Below, in pieces: positions 1 through 11,678 of a DNA stretch of 64,000 nt. The translations under genes and the position numbers were made by a program. Source of the stretch: Apiospora phragmitis (Eukaryota > Ascomycota > Sordariomycetes > Amphisphaeriales > Apiosporaceae); the NCBI GenBank assembly GCA_038363925.1, contig JAQQWL010000011.1:6820001-6884000 (forward strand), read 5' to 3'. The stretch's first letter is position 1. The number at the start of each line of letters is the position of its first letter. The notes under the pieces are model-generated. The model saw only the letters and a list, made by a program, of their open reading frames with translations, was not told where the DNA came from and did no database searches.

Positions 1-190
1 CTGGAGAGTAGCATTTTCAACACATTTTCCATCGTAACCACCGGCACGGTTCCCTGAGCATGTCCAGACTTTGCAGTGATAATCTCTCGGCTCTTCTCTA
101 TTCGTAGACCTATTTTTTGCCTCCCCAAATGCCAGATTCGTCGAGTTCGAGACCCTCTTGTCCCTCCGAGACCCTGGGCACCACCGCGTC

Positions 191-3100
191 ATGGCCGATG
201 CTTCTCCAACTGCTGCAAATGCGCCTGCTCCCGCACACGACCTCGATGCAACTTCGAATTCAAATCACCACGACACCGATCCGGCTGCAGTAAAGGACGA
301 GAGGCTGCAAATTGACACGTCCAATATACCGCCCAAAGTTCAAAATCTTTCTGGCGATAGCAGCGACTCCGATTTGACTCCTATAAAGTCGGACGATGAA
401 TTCGAAGAAAACCCTTTTGCCGAGCCCTCATTATCACAGGTCACGCCGAATGGTCTGAACCACGAAGCGAACACCGAGCCCGAAGAAGATGGAAGACCGT
501 CTAAGCGTCGTAGAGTGTCGACGCCTCCTGGTTCCCAACAGCGCAAATCCAATCCCGTGTCACCGCCCTGGAAGAAATTCGAGGCTGAGGGCCCGACTAC
601 GATCATTGACAATGGCAAACGGAGATCTGGCCGCGTCAACATTCTACCTTCAGGCCCGCCGCCTTCAGCAGTCAAGTCAAGGCTCACTAGAGGTGCTCTA
701 CAGGACCAGAAGGCCACACCACCAGCCAAGGCCAAGCAAGCAAACACTCCTAGAGCAAATGGCCACCTGAATGGGGCTCTAAGGTCCGCTTCCGGCAGCA
801 GAGCCGCAGCCTCCAAGACTCCAGTCTCTGCCAACAAAAGTGCTTCGAAGAAGCCGGTTACGAATGGCACCCGGTCTGTGCCAAAAACAACGAGCCGTAG
901 GAGACTATCCCCCTCACCACCGCCTCAAACCACACCCAGACGTACCTCAGCCAGGACGCGACGAAGCTCCCGTAACCGACGCGACAGCCTGGAGTTACCT
1001 CTTAACGATGATGAGGATAGTTCGAATGCGCGTCCGACAAAGATTCGACTACGCGTTAAGTCCGCGTTTATACCCATCGTTCACCCCGCCCAAGTCAATG
1101 TGCTACCAGGCCAGACTGTAGCTCGGCCCAAAGTGGGTGAAGATTTTGCCGACTTTCTGCAGAAGGCGCCAATCATAGATATCCAAGAAGGCGGGTGGCG
1201 GGACTTGGTTGACGATGGACCGTCTTACACCGATGAGCAGGCAGAGAGAGAGGCCAAGGTCCTTGCGCGCGTGGAAGTGGAGGCTAGACCTGGTGGCCTG
1301 CTTGATGAAGTCACCTGCGCTGCATTTGTTCCGGAAGCGGCTGAAGAGCCTCCTCGACAATGGGCACATATGGATCACATGCTCAAGGCTGCGACCAATT
1401 TCAGAAAACTCATGGTCATTGAGCACCACCGACATAGAACGACAGCGCGGAAACTAGCGGAGGCTTGTCGAGAGGAATGGCTCCGGAGACAACCCAAAAC
1501 AGCCGAACAAATCGAAGCTGAGGCAAGAGAGGCCTGGATAGCGCGATACAAAACTGTGGTAAAAGTGCTGTTTGGTACTTGGGAAAATGTGCGGGTCGAA
1601 ATCAACCGCAGGCGTTTAGAAGAGTGGGAGGCCGCCGAACAAAAACGGGTGAAGGCAGCTCTGAACGAAGCAGTCAATATGTCAGAGCTCAAGCTTCAAG
1701 CCCGTCGTGCTCATTTCGACTCTGAAGTTGTATCTGAGGAGGATGGCGATGCAGAGGACGATGCTACAGATGAGGACGACGAGGATGAGGAAGACTTCGA
1801 AGATGAAGAGGATGCTGCGGCTACTGATCTTGCTGGTGACTTGCAATCAGATGATGGATCCGATACTCATAGGACCTTCGGTGGAGACGAGGACAATATG
1901 ACCTCATCGGACGACGAAGACGACGCGAAGTCGGACATATCAGATGCTCAGTTGACTCAAGAGCAGCTGATAGCAAAGTACGCCAATGTCCCTGATTTAC
2001 CACGTGATGAGGTAGACGCAGAGGAGGACCCTGGCGACGAGGAGTCGCGTGCTGGAGTCATCGATGGAGACGAAACAAGTGATGAATCCGTCGACATGGA
2101 CGACGATCTTGGCTCAAGTGATGAAAATTCAGAAAGCGATGTCGATGATGGTTCGGAGGATGAGGAAGATAAAGAGGAAGATGAAGAACCCTCAGGTCTT
2201 CTCGGATTGCTTTTTGGCAAGTCTGAATTGGAGAAACTGAAGACTGATGCCAACGGAGAACAACCAGACCCACCTGCCGACGACGTTGAAATGGGAGATG
2301 CGCCGCCGCCGGACCACAGCGAGGCCGGGGAGCAACCTAACGGGATTGAGCCTATTGACGAGACATTGGGCGATATATCTCCTGCCCTGCAACCAAGCCA
2401 TGGCGACGCTACAGTCGAACCGGAGAACAGGGGACCGACTTCTCAGCAAGCGACGGACGCTGAGACGTCGCAGCTACAGCCAATGCAAGTCGACCCGCCC
2501 AACAATCCGTACCAAGCCAATACACCAAACGCCATGGCTACAATACCAGGTCCTCTCAATGCCCAAACTGTCGGTAATGAGATTGTTGACGCCGTTAAAC
2601 ACGGACAACTGGAGAGCAATGTCGATTTGACTATGATCGAAGCCGGTGAAGAGCCGCCAGTAATCCGCAGTGTCGAAGCTACCACCACTTCTGTCGCTGC
2701 GAATGTCAGCCCCGGCACCGATGCAGTAACCAACACAGGGAGTCGGGATCCTAGTCAGTCACCCAGAACATCCGAGACGAAGGTCACAGATGCCGATACG
2801 GCTTCATCGGTAGTCAAGTCCGGCCTAGTAGGTCATCATCGCCAGCAGGCCGCACACCCAAGACCGAAGTACCTTTCCTGCTCCGAGGGACACTTCGCGA
2901 GTATCAACATTATGGCCTGGACTGGCTTGCGGGCCTTTATCGTAACAAGACGAACGGCATCCTCGCTGATGAAATGGGTCTCGGCAAAACGATCCAGACA
3001 ATTGCACTGTTGGCGCACTTGGCTTGCCATCACGAAGTCTGGGGTCCTCACTTAGTGATTGTTCCAACGAGTGTAATGCTGAATTGGGAAATGGAATTCA

Positions 3101-5552
3101 AGAAATGGTGCCCCGGCTTCAAGGTCCTCTCATACTACGGTAGTATAGAGGAGCGGAAAAGGAAGCGTCAAGGATGGAAGACGGACGACATGTGGAACGT
3201 CTGCATCACATCGTATCAGATTGTCCTCCAGGATCAGCAAGTCTTTAAGCGTCGAAGATGGCATTACATGATTCTCGACGAGGCTCACAACATCAAGAAC
3301 TTCAAGTCCAAACGATGGCAGACTTTGCTGACGTTCAACACACAAGCCCGCCTTTTGCTGACCGGAACGCCCCTACAAAACAACCTGACGGAGCTTTGGT
3401 CCTTGCTTTTCTTCTTGATGCCTTCGGAGAATGGAGTCGGTGGTTTCGCGGATCTTGCTGAATTTCAAGACTGGTTCCACAAGCCAGAGTCCCAGATTCT
3501 GGAGAGTGGCAGGGAGCAGATGGACGACGAGGCTCGAGCCATCATTGCCAAGCTTCACAAGGTCCTCCGACCTTACCTGCTTCGTCGTCTGAAGGCCGAT
3601 GTCGAAAAGCAAATGCCTGCCAAATACGAACATGTCGAGTTCTGTCGGTTATCGCGAAGACAGCGCGAGCTGTATGACGGGTTTCTTGCCCGGACTGACA
3701 CGCGAGAAGCGCTGGCATCAGGCAACTACATATCCGTCATCAACTGTCTCATGCAACTTCGAAAAGTCTGTAATCACCCAGACTTGTTCGTTGAACGACC
3801 GATCATGACATCCTTTCGGCAGCGCGGATCGGTGGCTGCGGATTATGAGTTCACAAATCGTCTGGTGAAGGACAAACTCTTGGCGGAAAAGCCGATGAGT
3901 CTCGTAAGCCTAAGCTTTCTCAACTTGTTGCCGACCCATTCTGAGGACCTGTCTGGTGCTGTTTGCGACCGAGTTTCTCAGTTAAGCTTCCACCGCTCGC
4001 TTATGGACCTAAGGGAAGCTCAAAAGACACGAGCTCAGTCTGCTTATTCAAATCTTGACCCTTCTGCTGTTGAGTCCAACATTGTCTACCTCGAGAGTGC
4101 AGCTCGCTGGGGCAGATTCGAAGAATTACAACATTGCGTCTACATCAACGCTCTTCGCCGACAGCAGAGACCAATCTATGGCAAAAACCTGCGAGACTTT
4201 TTAACAATTGGTACTGATAAACGGCCACGCAAGCCACGCCCCGAAGTCCCGGCCAAGATCATGAGCTGGTTTGAAGAAGTCGCCCATCCTGGGCTCCATG
4301 GTATTGGATCTAGACCAGCGTGCAGCAAGCATGAAGAGAACTATCTCCAGATTCGCGTGCATCACACCCGCAGTCATCACACGAGATGCCGATCAATTTG
4401 TCTTGGGCTCTAAGGGTGTCCAGGTGTTCGATGAGGAGAACCTTCGGCTCGCGGCCCCCGTTCGCCATGCGCCTTTCATGCCTAAGGAGGCGCCTATTGA
4501 CCCATGGCATGAGGCCCGCATGCGCTTAAGTATCCAATTCCTGATAAGCGGTTGCTACAATACGACTGCGGCAAGTTGCAGGCATTGGACCGTCTTCTGC
4601 GTAAACTCCAATCCGGCGGGCACCGGGCTCTCATCTTCACGCAAATGACCAAGGTGCTGGATATCCTGGAGCAGTTCCTCAACATACACGGCCATAAATA
4701 TCTTCGTCTGGATGGTGCTACCAAGGTTGAGCAACGCCAAATCTTGACTGATCGCTTCAACAACGACAACCGCATTCTTGCTTTCATCCTGTCTACTCGA
4801 TCAGGAGGACTAGGCATCAACTTGACTGGTGCTGATACTGTAATCTTTTACGACCAAGACTGGAATCCAGCCATGGACAAGCAGTGCCAGGATCGGTGCC
4901 ATCGCATTGGTCAAACTCGCGACGTACATATCTATCGTCTGATCTCGGAACACACCATCGAGGCCAATATTCTACGCAAGGCGTCACAGAAGCAAATGCT
5001 GGACGATGTGGTCATCCAGGAAGGAGGATTTACTACCGACTACTTTAACAAAATGAGGGTTCAAGACGTCATGAAAGATGTCGTGGACGATGCTGTAGAG
5101 GATGTTGTTGGAGACGCCATGGATCGCGTGTTGGGAGGCGCCGAAACAGGAGGCGAACGTGCTGTTGGCCGAGTTCTCGAACAAGCCGAAGACCGCGAAG
5201 ACGTCGCAGCCGCCCACGAAGCCGAAAAGGAGATCCAAGAAGACGAGGCCGACTTCGATGACAAGGCGCCTACTGCTAGCGCTTCGGGGCATCGAGCACA
5301 AGACAAGGCACACCGGCTACCAGGGATGCGTCGACGGCCCCGGGCATCGGTCGTTCGAATCTTGGATTGTACGAGCAATCTGCCGACGACGCCGTGGAGG
5401 TTGAGCTCAACGCATGGGGCGAGCAGATGCGGAATATCGACGATTTCATGCTCGGGACGATGGGACGCATGCTAGAAGGCACAGCCCTGGAGCTGCCGAA
5501 AGACAAGAAAAAGGGGAAGGCCAAAAAGGGGAAAGACACGAGAAAACGGTAA
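191..5552 (+). CDS. SWR1: SWR1-type chromatin-remodelling ATPase (frame broken at four points)
   Basis: Catalytic subunit of the nuclear SWR1 complex, which exchanges H2A for H2A.Z in nucleosomes. Order of parts: basic Ser/Pro-rich N terminus; HSA domain near residues 385-470 (PRQWAHMDHMLKAATNF); very acidic region near 515-720; SNF2 ATPase with DEMGLGKT (about 927) and LDEAHN (about 1028); the long insertion typical of SWR1/INO80; and helicase C with RSGGLGINLTGAD. It ends in a basic KKKGKAKKGKDTRKR tail. The start at 191 (MADASPTAAN) is preferred to the in-frame start at 158. The frame changes near 2820 (one base short), 4277-4281 (one extra), 4540 (one C short) and 5286-5289 (one G short). 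Each break falls inside continuous homology, with no intron signals. Correcting them gives 1,787 codons with no stop. Family is certain; the breaks look like sequence errors. Confidence 0.93.
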
Positions 5553-6608
5553 ACGGCAGCGGCCGAGGTATTACGATGACTGTATTATACGGGGAGTGAG
5601 GAGCGTGTTTTGTATTGTTTTGAAGTATGCTCCATTTTCAACCGCAGCAGTGGTGCTCGCCTTAGATGGGCGAGTTTCTTTGGGGGAAAACGGAAGGGAG
5701 GCTCCCTCTGAAAAGGGGCAGAGAATTTAGCCCTAGACTAAACAGCATTGGGAACAGGTGTTCGGGAGCGTGTGTTCGGCATGGCCTCTTATCATCCATG
5801 GGCGTATAACAAAATGGAGAACCGTACTGTACATAGCACCAATAATGACAATTACGCAGCTCATGCGACCTATCTATTCAGATTGCTGTACAACTTCTGC
5901 TGGACTGTTTGGAAATTCCGCGAGGCGCTGTACGAAACGTATTTCAATCTCCAGGGACTAGCAACACTCCGCCACAAGCGGCATCGGATGCCTTCACGGT
6001 GTCGAAATATCTATCAGTGGCGTACAACTATTGGGGGCGTACAATCATTAAGGGCGTTTATCCATTGGAAGCCAGATATCACCAAAGTATTCGGACTCGG
6101 AGTCACATTCTGGGACGAAGCATACGTACGGGGGAGGCGGGCGAGAGCCGAGATATCAACTTCGGACGGTCGGTCACGCGAACGGTTAGAAAGGGACCGG
6201 TTTCCATCGCTGTATAAAATAGTCTGGCATTCGAAGCTTTAGTGTTTCCCTGGTGTTTCATCTTGCTTACCTCGTACGTATGTAGCAAGGATAATGTGTT
6301 GCTGGCAGATTCGCCCCACGCAACTCAGCTGTGCGGTATCTTTACCCGTGCCACTGTATAAACCTAATGTTAGGCACGCAGTACTGCAAGATATGCTCGC
6401 ATTTGGTCACTTGACCATTGAGAACGGGACGTCCCACAAGATCTGAGCGCATTTCTTCGGCATCGTGAGGGGATGGAGGGGCAATACTGGAAGCAAGCAA
6501 ACCGGGATAAATGGTGCGTTCGGTTCGACCTTCAGTCACTGCACTGGCTATGCAAATCGCCGTCCGAAACAGCTACTGAATCATGCAAATAAAACCCCTC
6601 GGCCCCCC
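5553..6608. other. Intergenic, SWR1 3' side
   Basis: No convincing gene. A 164-codon reading frame at 5748-6242 has no recognisable motif and probably lies in SWR1 3' flanking sequence. Confidence 0.5.
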
Positions 6609-7590
6609 ATGAAGAGATATCGTACTGAATCACTATAACTACATGTTCTCTCTCAATACTCTTTTGTTGTTGCTAACTCTTATTAGCTGGGACTCACGAA
6701 CTCTTAACCCAGCAGACTGGTAAAAACGATGGATCAGGCCCAGATTCTAAAAGAAAACGGGAGCTGATTGGTGATGACACCGACGATGACGATGCGAGCG
6801 TCCAGGACTACGAAAGGGCATCGAGGAAGCGTACTTGTCGTCGTGTAATCAAAGAGGAACCAGACAATGATCAAAATGCATTACTGTCCCTTCCCGAACA
6901 TCCCCAAGACAAGTCTCCTGTCAAGAACGAAGAAGATGGAGCGATATGTGAAGCCGGCCGCGAAAGCCTGCTTACCCCACCACCGTCGCCACCACGATAC
7001 TACCACCCGGCGTTCCCGAACCAGCCCGTGCGATGCCGCCACTGCGAGCAGACCGACACGGTGCGCCGCGTCCCGGCCGCCCGTTCCAACCTGTTCAACG
7101 AAGGCCGCCTGCAGTTCACCTGCTCCGAGTGCGGGCAAGACAACCGCTTCGGCAGCTTCATTTCGTGGGCGGACACGACGGGCATCTACGAGGACAATAT
7201 TACCTGCCTGTGCGGGCTGCCGTCGAGAGCGGACCTGACGACGCGGTGCAGGCCGTCGGGCCGCGTCTTCTTCACTTGCGCGCTGGGCAAGTGCGGCTTT
7301 CGTTCGTGTGCCGACGTGCATTTGAATAACAAAGCTCATCTAGAATGCGTAGTGAATCGAATGGTGAGCAGGTCTTCTTCTTCTTTTTCAATATGTTTTA
7401 TAGGAATAATGATTTGTATAAGTATAAGTATTGTTCTATTTACGAATTTCTCTCGTAAAGGCGACTGACTTGTGGTTGCATCAACTGTGATTGCCAGAAC
7501 GCGGAGCGATTGCAAAATAGGCGGGCCGAAACTATGCCCGGCAGCAGCAAATCGAATATTCTCCGGCACTCGACGACATACTCCGTATAG
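6609..7590 (+). CDS. Protein with two tandem GRF-type zinc fingers
   Basis: Proposed exons are 6609-6621, 6687-7363 and 7498-7590 (783 nt, 260 aa). Intron 1 (65 bp) has a GTACTG donor, a GCTAAC branch and a TAG acceptor. Intron 2 (134 bp) starts GTGAGC and ends CCAG. The N-terminal third is charged and probably disordered. Two GRF-like fingers follow: the first starts CRHCEQTDTVRR, passes NEGRLQFTC and ends in FISWAD; the second starts ITCLCG and passes SGRVFFTC to GFRSCAD. GRF fingers bind single-stranded nucleic acid in known proteins such as topoisomerase III and APE2. No catalytic domain is joined here, so a nuclear DNA/RNA-binding role is inference. The 13-nt first exon and the last exon are the least certain parts. 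Confidence 0.65.
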
Positions 7591-8021
7591 TGTCATTTGG
7601 CTGTGCCTCAAGATAGCTAGGACGTCGTTGTTAACCTTATAGACGGGGTTTGGGACTTCTTGATTGGTCATGTCATCGCTTCCCATCGAACAACCGATCG
7701 ATTCTGTAGTGACAGTGACATCCCCGCGTCGGTGCTATTTGATTTTGGGTTTGTGGGGGAGAAGTATGTAGGAGAAAGATTGATGCGGCCCACCTGGAAG
7801 ATCACCCCCGCCATGCCGAAGAAGATAGCCGTGATCGAACCACCGCTTCGGGAGCCGATATATTGATTGATACATAGGTAAAGTAAGTCGACATTTACAT
7901 ATCTCTTTCCTCTTGCCGAAACCATCAATTGCAAGTGGTCAGTGTCTTTCTGTTATTCCAGCCCTTTTGACACTTTGTCCAGCGTGTTCGTACAAGGCGG
8001 GGGATTCGACAGGACCTAATC
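7591..8021. other. Intergenic
   Basis: Nothing firm seen. It holds the 5' flank of the DUF3500 gene. The open minus-strand frame 7668-7934 has no family signature. Confidence 0.5.
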
Positions 8022-9393
8022 ATGGCGCCTGGACAAGAAGAGCTCGTCGCCGAATCGCAGACCTTCCGGGAGTACCTTCCAGACCTCGCCACGCCCCGGT
8101 TCACCCGTATAGCCGAGTGTGATGCTTACTCTCATGCCGCCGAATTGGTAGACCATCGACGGCCCCCGTGGCTGTATGCTCTGTACCAGCACTGGCTAAA
8201 GCTCCTCAAAGAGCCATTTCGCGGCGTGACCAATGACGGTATTCTCAACGCCCCCTCGCCCCTGACTGTCATCTAGAAATGCATACTGTGATGTCTAACA
8301 ATATGAAACAGGCAAGGTCCGCCCCGGACTCTTCCAGCCCCGCGACGAGGGCGTCCCCATCGCCGACATCGTCCAGGCTACGAACAAGGTGCTGGACCAG
8401 CTGACGGACGCCCAGCGGCAAAAGACGCTGTTCCACATCGACTCGCCGCAGTGGCGCACGTGGTCGAACCCGGAGTTCCTCTTGTCGGACAAGGGCGTGC
8501 GCCTGGACCAGCTGGGCCCGGCGCTGCGGGCCGACGTCCTGGCCGTGCTCGCGGCCGCGCTGAGCCCCGAGGGCTACGCCAAGGCCGTCGCCGCCATGCG
8601 CGTGAACCACTTCCTCGGCGCCCTGGTCGGCGCGCCCGCCGTCATGAACGAGTTCTCGTACAACTTCTGCGTCTTCGGCGAGCCCGCTGACTCCTCCGAG
8701 CAGCCCTGGGGTTTTAGTTTCTACGGCCACCACCTCTGCCTCTCTGTCTTCCTGCGCGGGCCCCAGATCGTCGTGAGCCCCTGGTTCACCGGCGCCGAGC
8801 CCAACCTCATCGACGACGGGCCCTACCAGGGCACCCGCATCCTGCACGAGGAGGAGCGCCTGGGCCTGCAGCTCATGCAGAGCCTGGCGCCGGAGCAGCA
8901 GGCCCGGGCCCGCATCTACGAGCACATGAAGGACGACGGGATGCCCAAGGGCCGCTGGAACCACGACGACCAGCGCCACCTGCTGGGCGCGTACCGCGAC
9001 AACCGCGTCGTGCCCTACGAGGGCGTCGTCGTCGCCTCGCTGCCGCCCGAGCAGCAGGAGACCGTGTCCCGGATCCTCGGGCAGTACCTCCTGTACCTGC
9101 CCCGGCGCGCGCGGGAGCTCAAGCTCGCGGACTGCCGCGCCTGGTACCACGAGACGTACTTCTCGTGGATCGGCGGCCACGGCGCCGCGGACCCCTTCTA
9201 CTTCCGCATCCAGAGCCCCGTCGTCGTCGTCGAGTTCGACCACCACTCCGGCGTCTTCCTCACCAACCAGGAGCCCAAGCGCTTCCACATCCACACGCTG
9301 CTGCGCACGCCCAATGCTGGCGATTACGGTTTCGCGCTCAGGGGTCTGAAGAGAGAGGGCGAGGTCAAGCAGGAGTTTGTTTGGGAGGGTTAA
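8022..9393 (+). CDS. DUF3500 family protein
   Basis: Two exons, 8022-8238 and 8312-9393, join to 1,299 nt (432 aa). The 73-bp intron runs from GTATTC to AACAG with a CTAAC-like branch (gtctaaca). Splicing creates TNDGKVRPGLF, the typical entry to the domain. DUF3500 features seen: MRVNHFLGALVGAPAVMNEF, GEPADSSEQPWGFSFYGHHL, PWFTGAEPN, and near the C terminus SPVVVVEFDHHSGVF. The many His and Asp residues suggest metal binding, but the reaction is unknown for the family. No signal peptide is visible. Exon 2 is very GC-rich (third positions mostly G or C) compared with flanking DNA. The frame is intact. Confidence 0.88.
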
Positions 9394-9725
9394 AGCGGCG
9401 GACACGCCACTGGCCTAATCGAGGAAGATCAAATACCCATAGTAGGCGATTACCCACGTACTGGAAAACGTTCTTATTTTACGTATATAGGATGCTTGAT
9501 ATCAGATAGGAGTCTCTCAAATCCCCTGTTACGTTACCACCCTGCAACCCCGGTACCAAGTGATCTAGCATTTCACCACCTTTTGTAAGCGTAAGGCTAA
9601 CAAATCCCGCCACCTGCTGTTGAATTTCATTGATTCCTTTCCAGAATATAAACTCAAGTTTCGTGTCTTCTATCATTGTCAAGCTCACAATCGCCGTTGC
9701 GATCTTGGGAGCCAGCGTCAGGGGG
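9394..9725. other. Intergenic between convergent genes
   Basis: The 3' flanks of the DUF3500 gene and of the NLR remnant. No other feature seen. Confidence 0.5.
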
Positions 9726-10664
9726 CTATTCTACGGGGACTGCTACCTGGACCGCCATCCCCTCTTGCCCGGGAACGCTCTGTGATCGACCGCGCTCCTC
9801 ATCTGCCTTCGATCGAAGCTCTTCTATTAAAGATTCCATATGCTCCCGGATGATGCGTTCCATGGAAGGGTTATGATACTTTTCGGCGAGGTCTAGCAGA
9901 ATGTTCCCATCCTGGTCCTCAGCCAACACGTCGGCACCGTGGGAAAGCAAGAGTGCTGCGCACTCATCGCGTCCCCGCATAGTGGCAAGATGCAGCGGCG
10001 TATTTCGGCTTCGATCGAATACGTTCCGCGGCAACCCCTCTCTCCAGGAGCGCCGCCACTACTTTTGCGTGTCCCTTTTCCGCGGCATAATGCAGCGCCG
10101 TACGCAAGGTAAAGCAGCGCCTGTCGGGTCGTATTGAAGTGCTAGGTTGCCGATCGCCTTAAAGTTGCGTCTCGATTAGCACTTACAAGAATGAACATGG
10201 CAATACAGGCTGGTACTTGCCATGAACTTGCTGATCCAGAGTGTCATCTTCTCCAATACATCACGGACGATGATTGTACGGCCCTTGAGTGTGACCTTCC
10301 ACCGCTTCTCTAGCGACTCTTCTTTCTTCGCCTGTGTCGCTGTGAGGATATCTTCAAGCAGCCGGAGAGGGTCTTGGCCGGACGATGACTGAGCTATGCC
10401 AAATCGCTCGCGATCGTCGGCGCTCAGGCTTTGGGCAGCCTGCGCCCATTTGCTGTCACTGGTGGCATCGTGGCTTAGCTGATCAGCGACTCGAGCCTCA
10501 TCACTACCGCTCTCAGACTCTACTGCGGCGGTCATGACCAGTATAGGATTAGAAGTAGGCCGTTCAAACAACACAAACATTGGAATATGCCTTTGCACAA
10601 GACGAGCTGTCAGCAGCTGCGGGGTTCTGAAGTCTGAAGCGGTCCCTTCAACTTGGCCCACCAA
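9726..10664 (-). pseudogene. NLR/STAND remnant: N-terminal domain joined to ankyrin repeats, NACHT missing
   Basis: Exon 1 is 10664-10221 (an in-frame ATG at 10535 may be the true start). Exon 2 is 10157-9726. The 63-bp intron appears to be of the GC-AG type (GCAAGT donor, GCTAAT branch, AAG acceptor). Splicing gives ISKFMAIGNLALQYDPTGAALP, which resembles the N-terminal helical domain that precedes NACHT in fungal STAND proteins (WAQAAQSLSADDRERF, DPLRLLEDILTATQAKKEES upstream). Directly after it come two ankyrin repeats (ALHYAAEKGHAKVVAALLERG, then NTPLHLATMRGRDECAALLL) and a short charged tail. The roughly 300-residue NACHT expected between them is absent. The frame also breaks twice, near 10098 (one base short) and 10035-10038 (one C too many); the two cancel. 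Loss of the NTPase is seen directly. Whether a short product is still made is unknown. Confidence 0.6.
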
Positions 10665-11678
10665 TTAGAGGAGGTGCAATAGGTATATTGCTTACCCCCG
10701 ACACTGTCCTATTTATTATTCGTCTCTTCAATCACCGCCATTTCCCTCCCGATTCCCACCATCGTACAATCTACCTAGATCGATTGGAGGGACGGGGTTA
10801 TCGGTGCATCATACGTACCCGCTATACTTGATGCACAGCTGATCACAGTGCATGCCTGATCACTCGCCCTCTGTTCTGATTCGAGGTGGAATATCCATGT
10901 ATCATCAAGTAAAAGCAAGGGAGCCTACCGTGTAGCTGCTATATCCACGCCGCGGATGCCTGAACGGCCGAGTTCACGGCTCTTGAGGAGGCGACTTCAG
11001 GACTCGTTACAGTTCGTGGAATTGGAATAAGATAACGAGAGACGACGAGAGCCTGCAGATTAGCGACCACAAGACTCGAGCGCTGTATTAACACTCGAGG
11101 AGCATGGCTCAAGGGCGGGTTCAATCATCGTCTCGAGGCCCACCTTCGTTGCTATGAGTCGAACATACAAACCTACCATGGCGAACCCTGGGGCTGGAGT
11201 CTCTTGCCATATAATCAGGGGGGTACACGGAATAGGATTGTAGGCAATGCTCTAAGGCTGGCCCCATCGACACATGGAAAAAGGCGGATCGACAACAAAG
11301 CTGCTTGCCACTGCTGCGTGCCTAGTCTCAAATACGTAGAGACCGCTTCGGTACCTAAATAGGAAAAGCCAGGTTTGTTGTAGTTCAAGCCAAGAAAAGA
11401 GAGAGATATAAGAAACGAATGCTACGGAAGACATTAGTCGAGTGCTGGGCGTTTTATGTATATCGTTCCCCGAGGTGATGCATCTCTCCTCCTCTCTCTC
11501 TCTCTTTCGGTGTGCCCGAGACATGCTGCCTGGCCACTATTTCGTGTTTTGGTAGGAAAGAAAGAAAACATGATTTGATCGTCTGCTCGAGGAAAATTGC
11601 GTTTGCTTGTCCTTACACCATTCCCCAAAAGCCGTGTTGATTGTTTGAATACCTCCCCATATGTAGTCGTCTATCCCT
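10665..11678. other. Intergenic between the NLR remnant and the betaine reductase
   Basis: No gene seen. It contains a short CT-rich tract near 11489-11507. Confidence 0.5.

Noticed and set aside
2726..2766. A 41-bp intron (GTAACC...CCCAG) that would repair the first SWR1 frame change
   Set aside because: It is very short, lacks a branch site and would remove residues that read as normal SWR1 linker. A missing base near 2820 explains both sides better (KSRPSRSSSPAG).
5748..6242. 164-codon open frame downstream of SWR1
   Set aside because: No motif and no family signature; probably 3' flanking sequence.
7668..7934. 88-codon minus-strand frame with a hydrophobic stretch
   Set aside because: No start context, no splice partners and no recognisable family. 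Considered chance.
8269..9405. Long (378-codon) minus-strand frame opposite the DUF3500 gene
   Set aside because: Low-complexity Val/Gly/Asp/Leu text caused by GC-biased codons on the plus strand; the DUF3500 frame carries the motifs.
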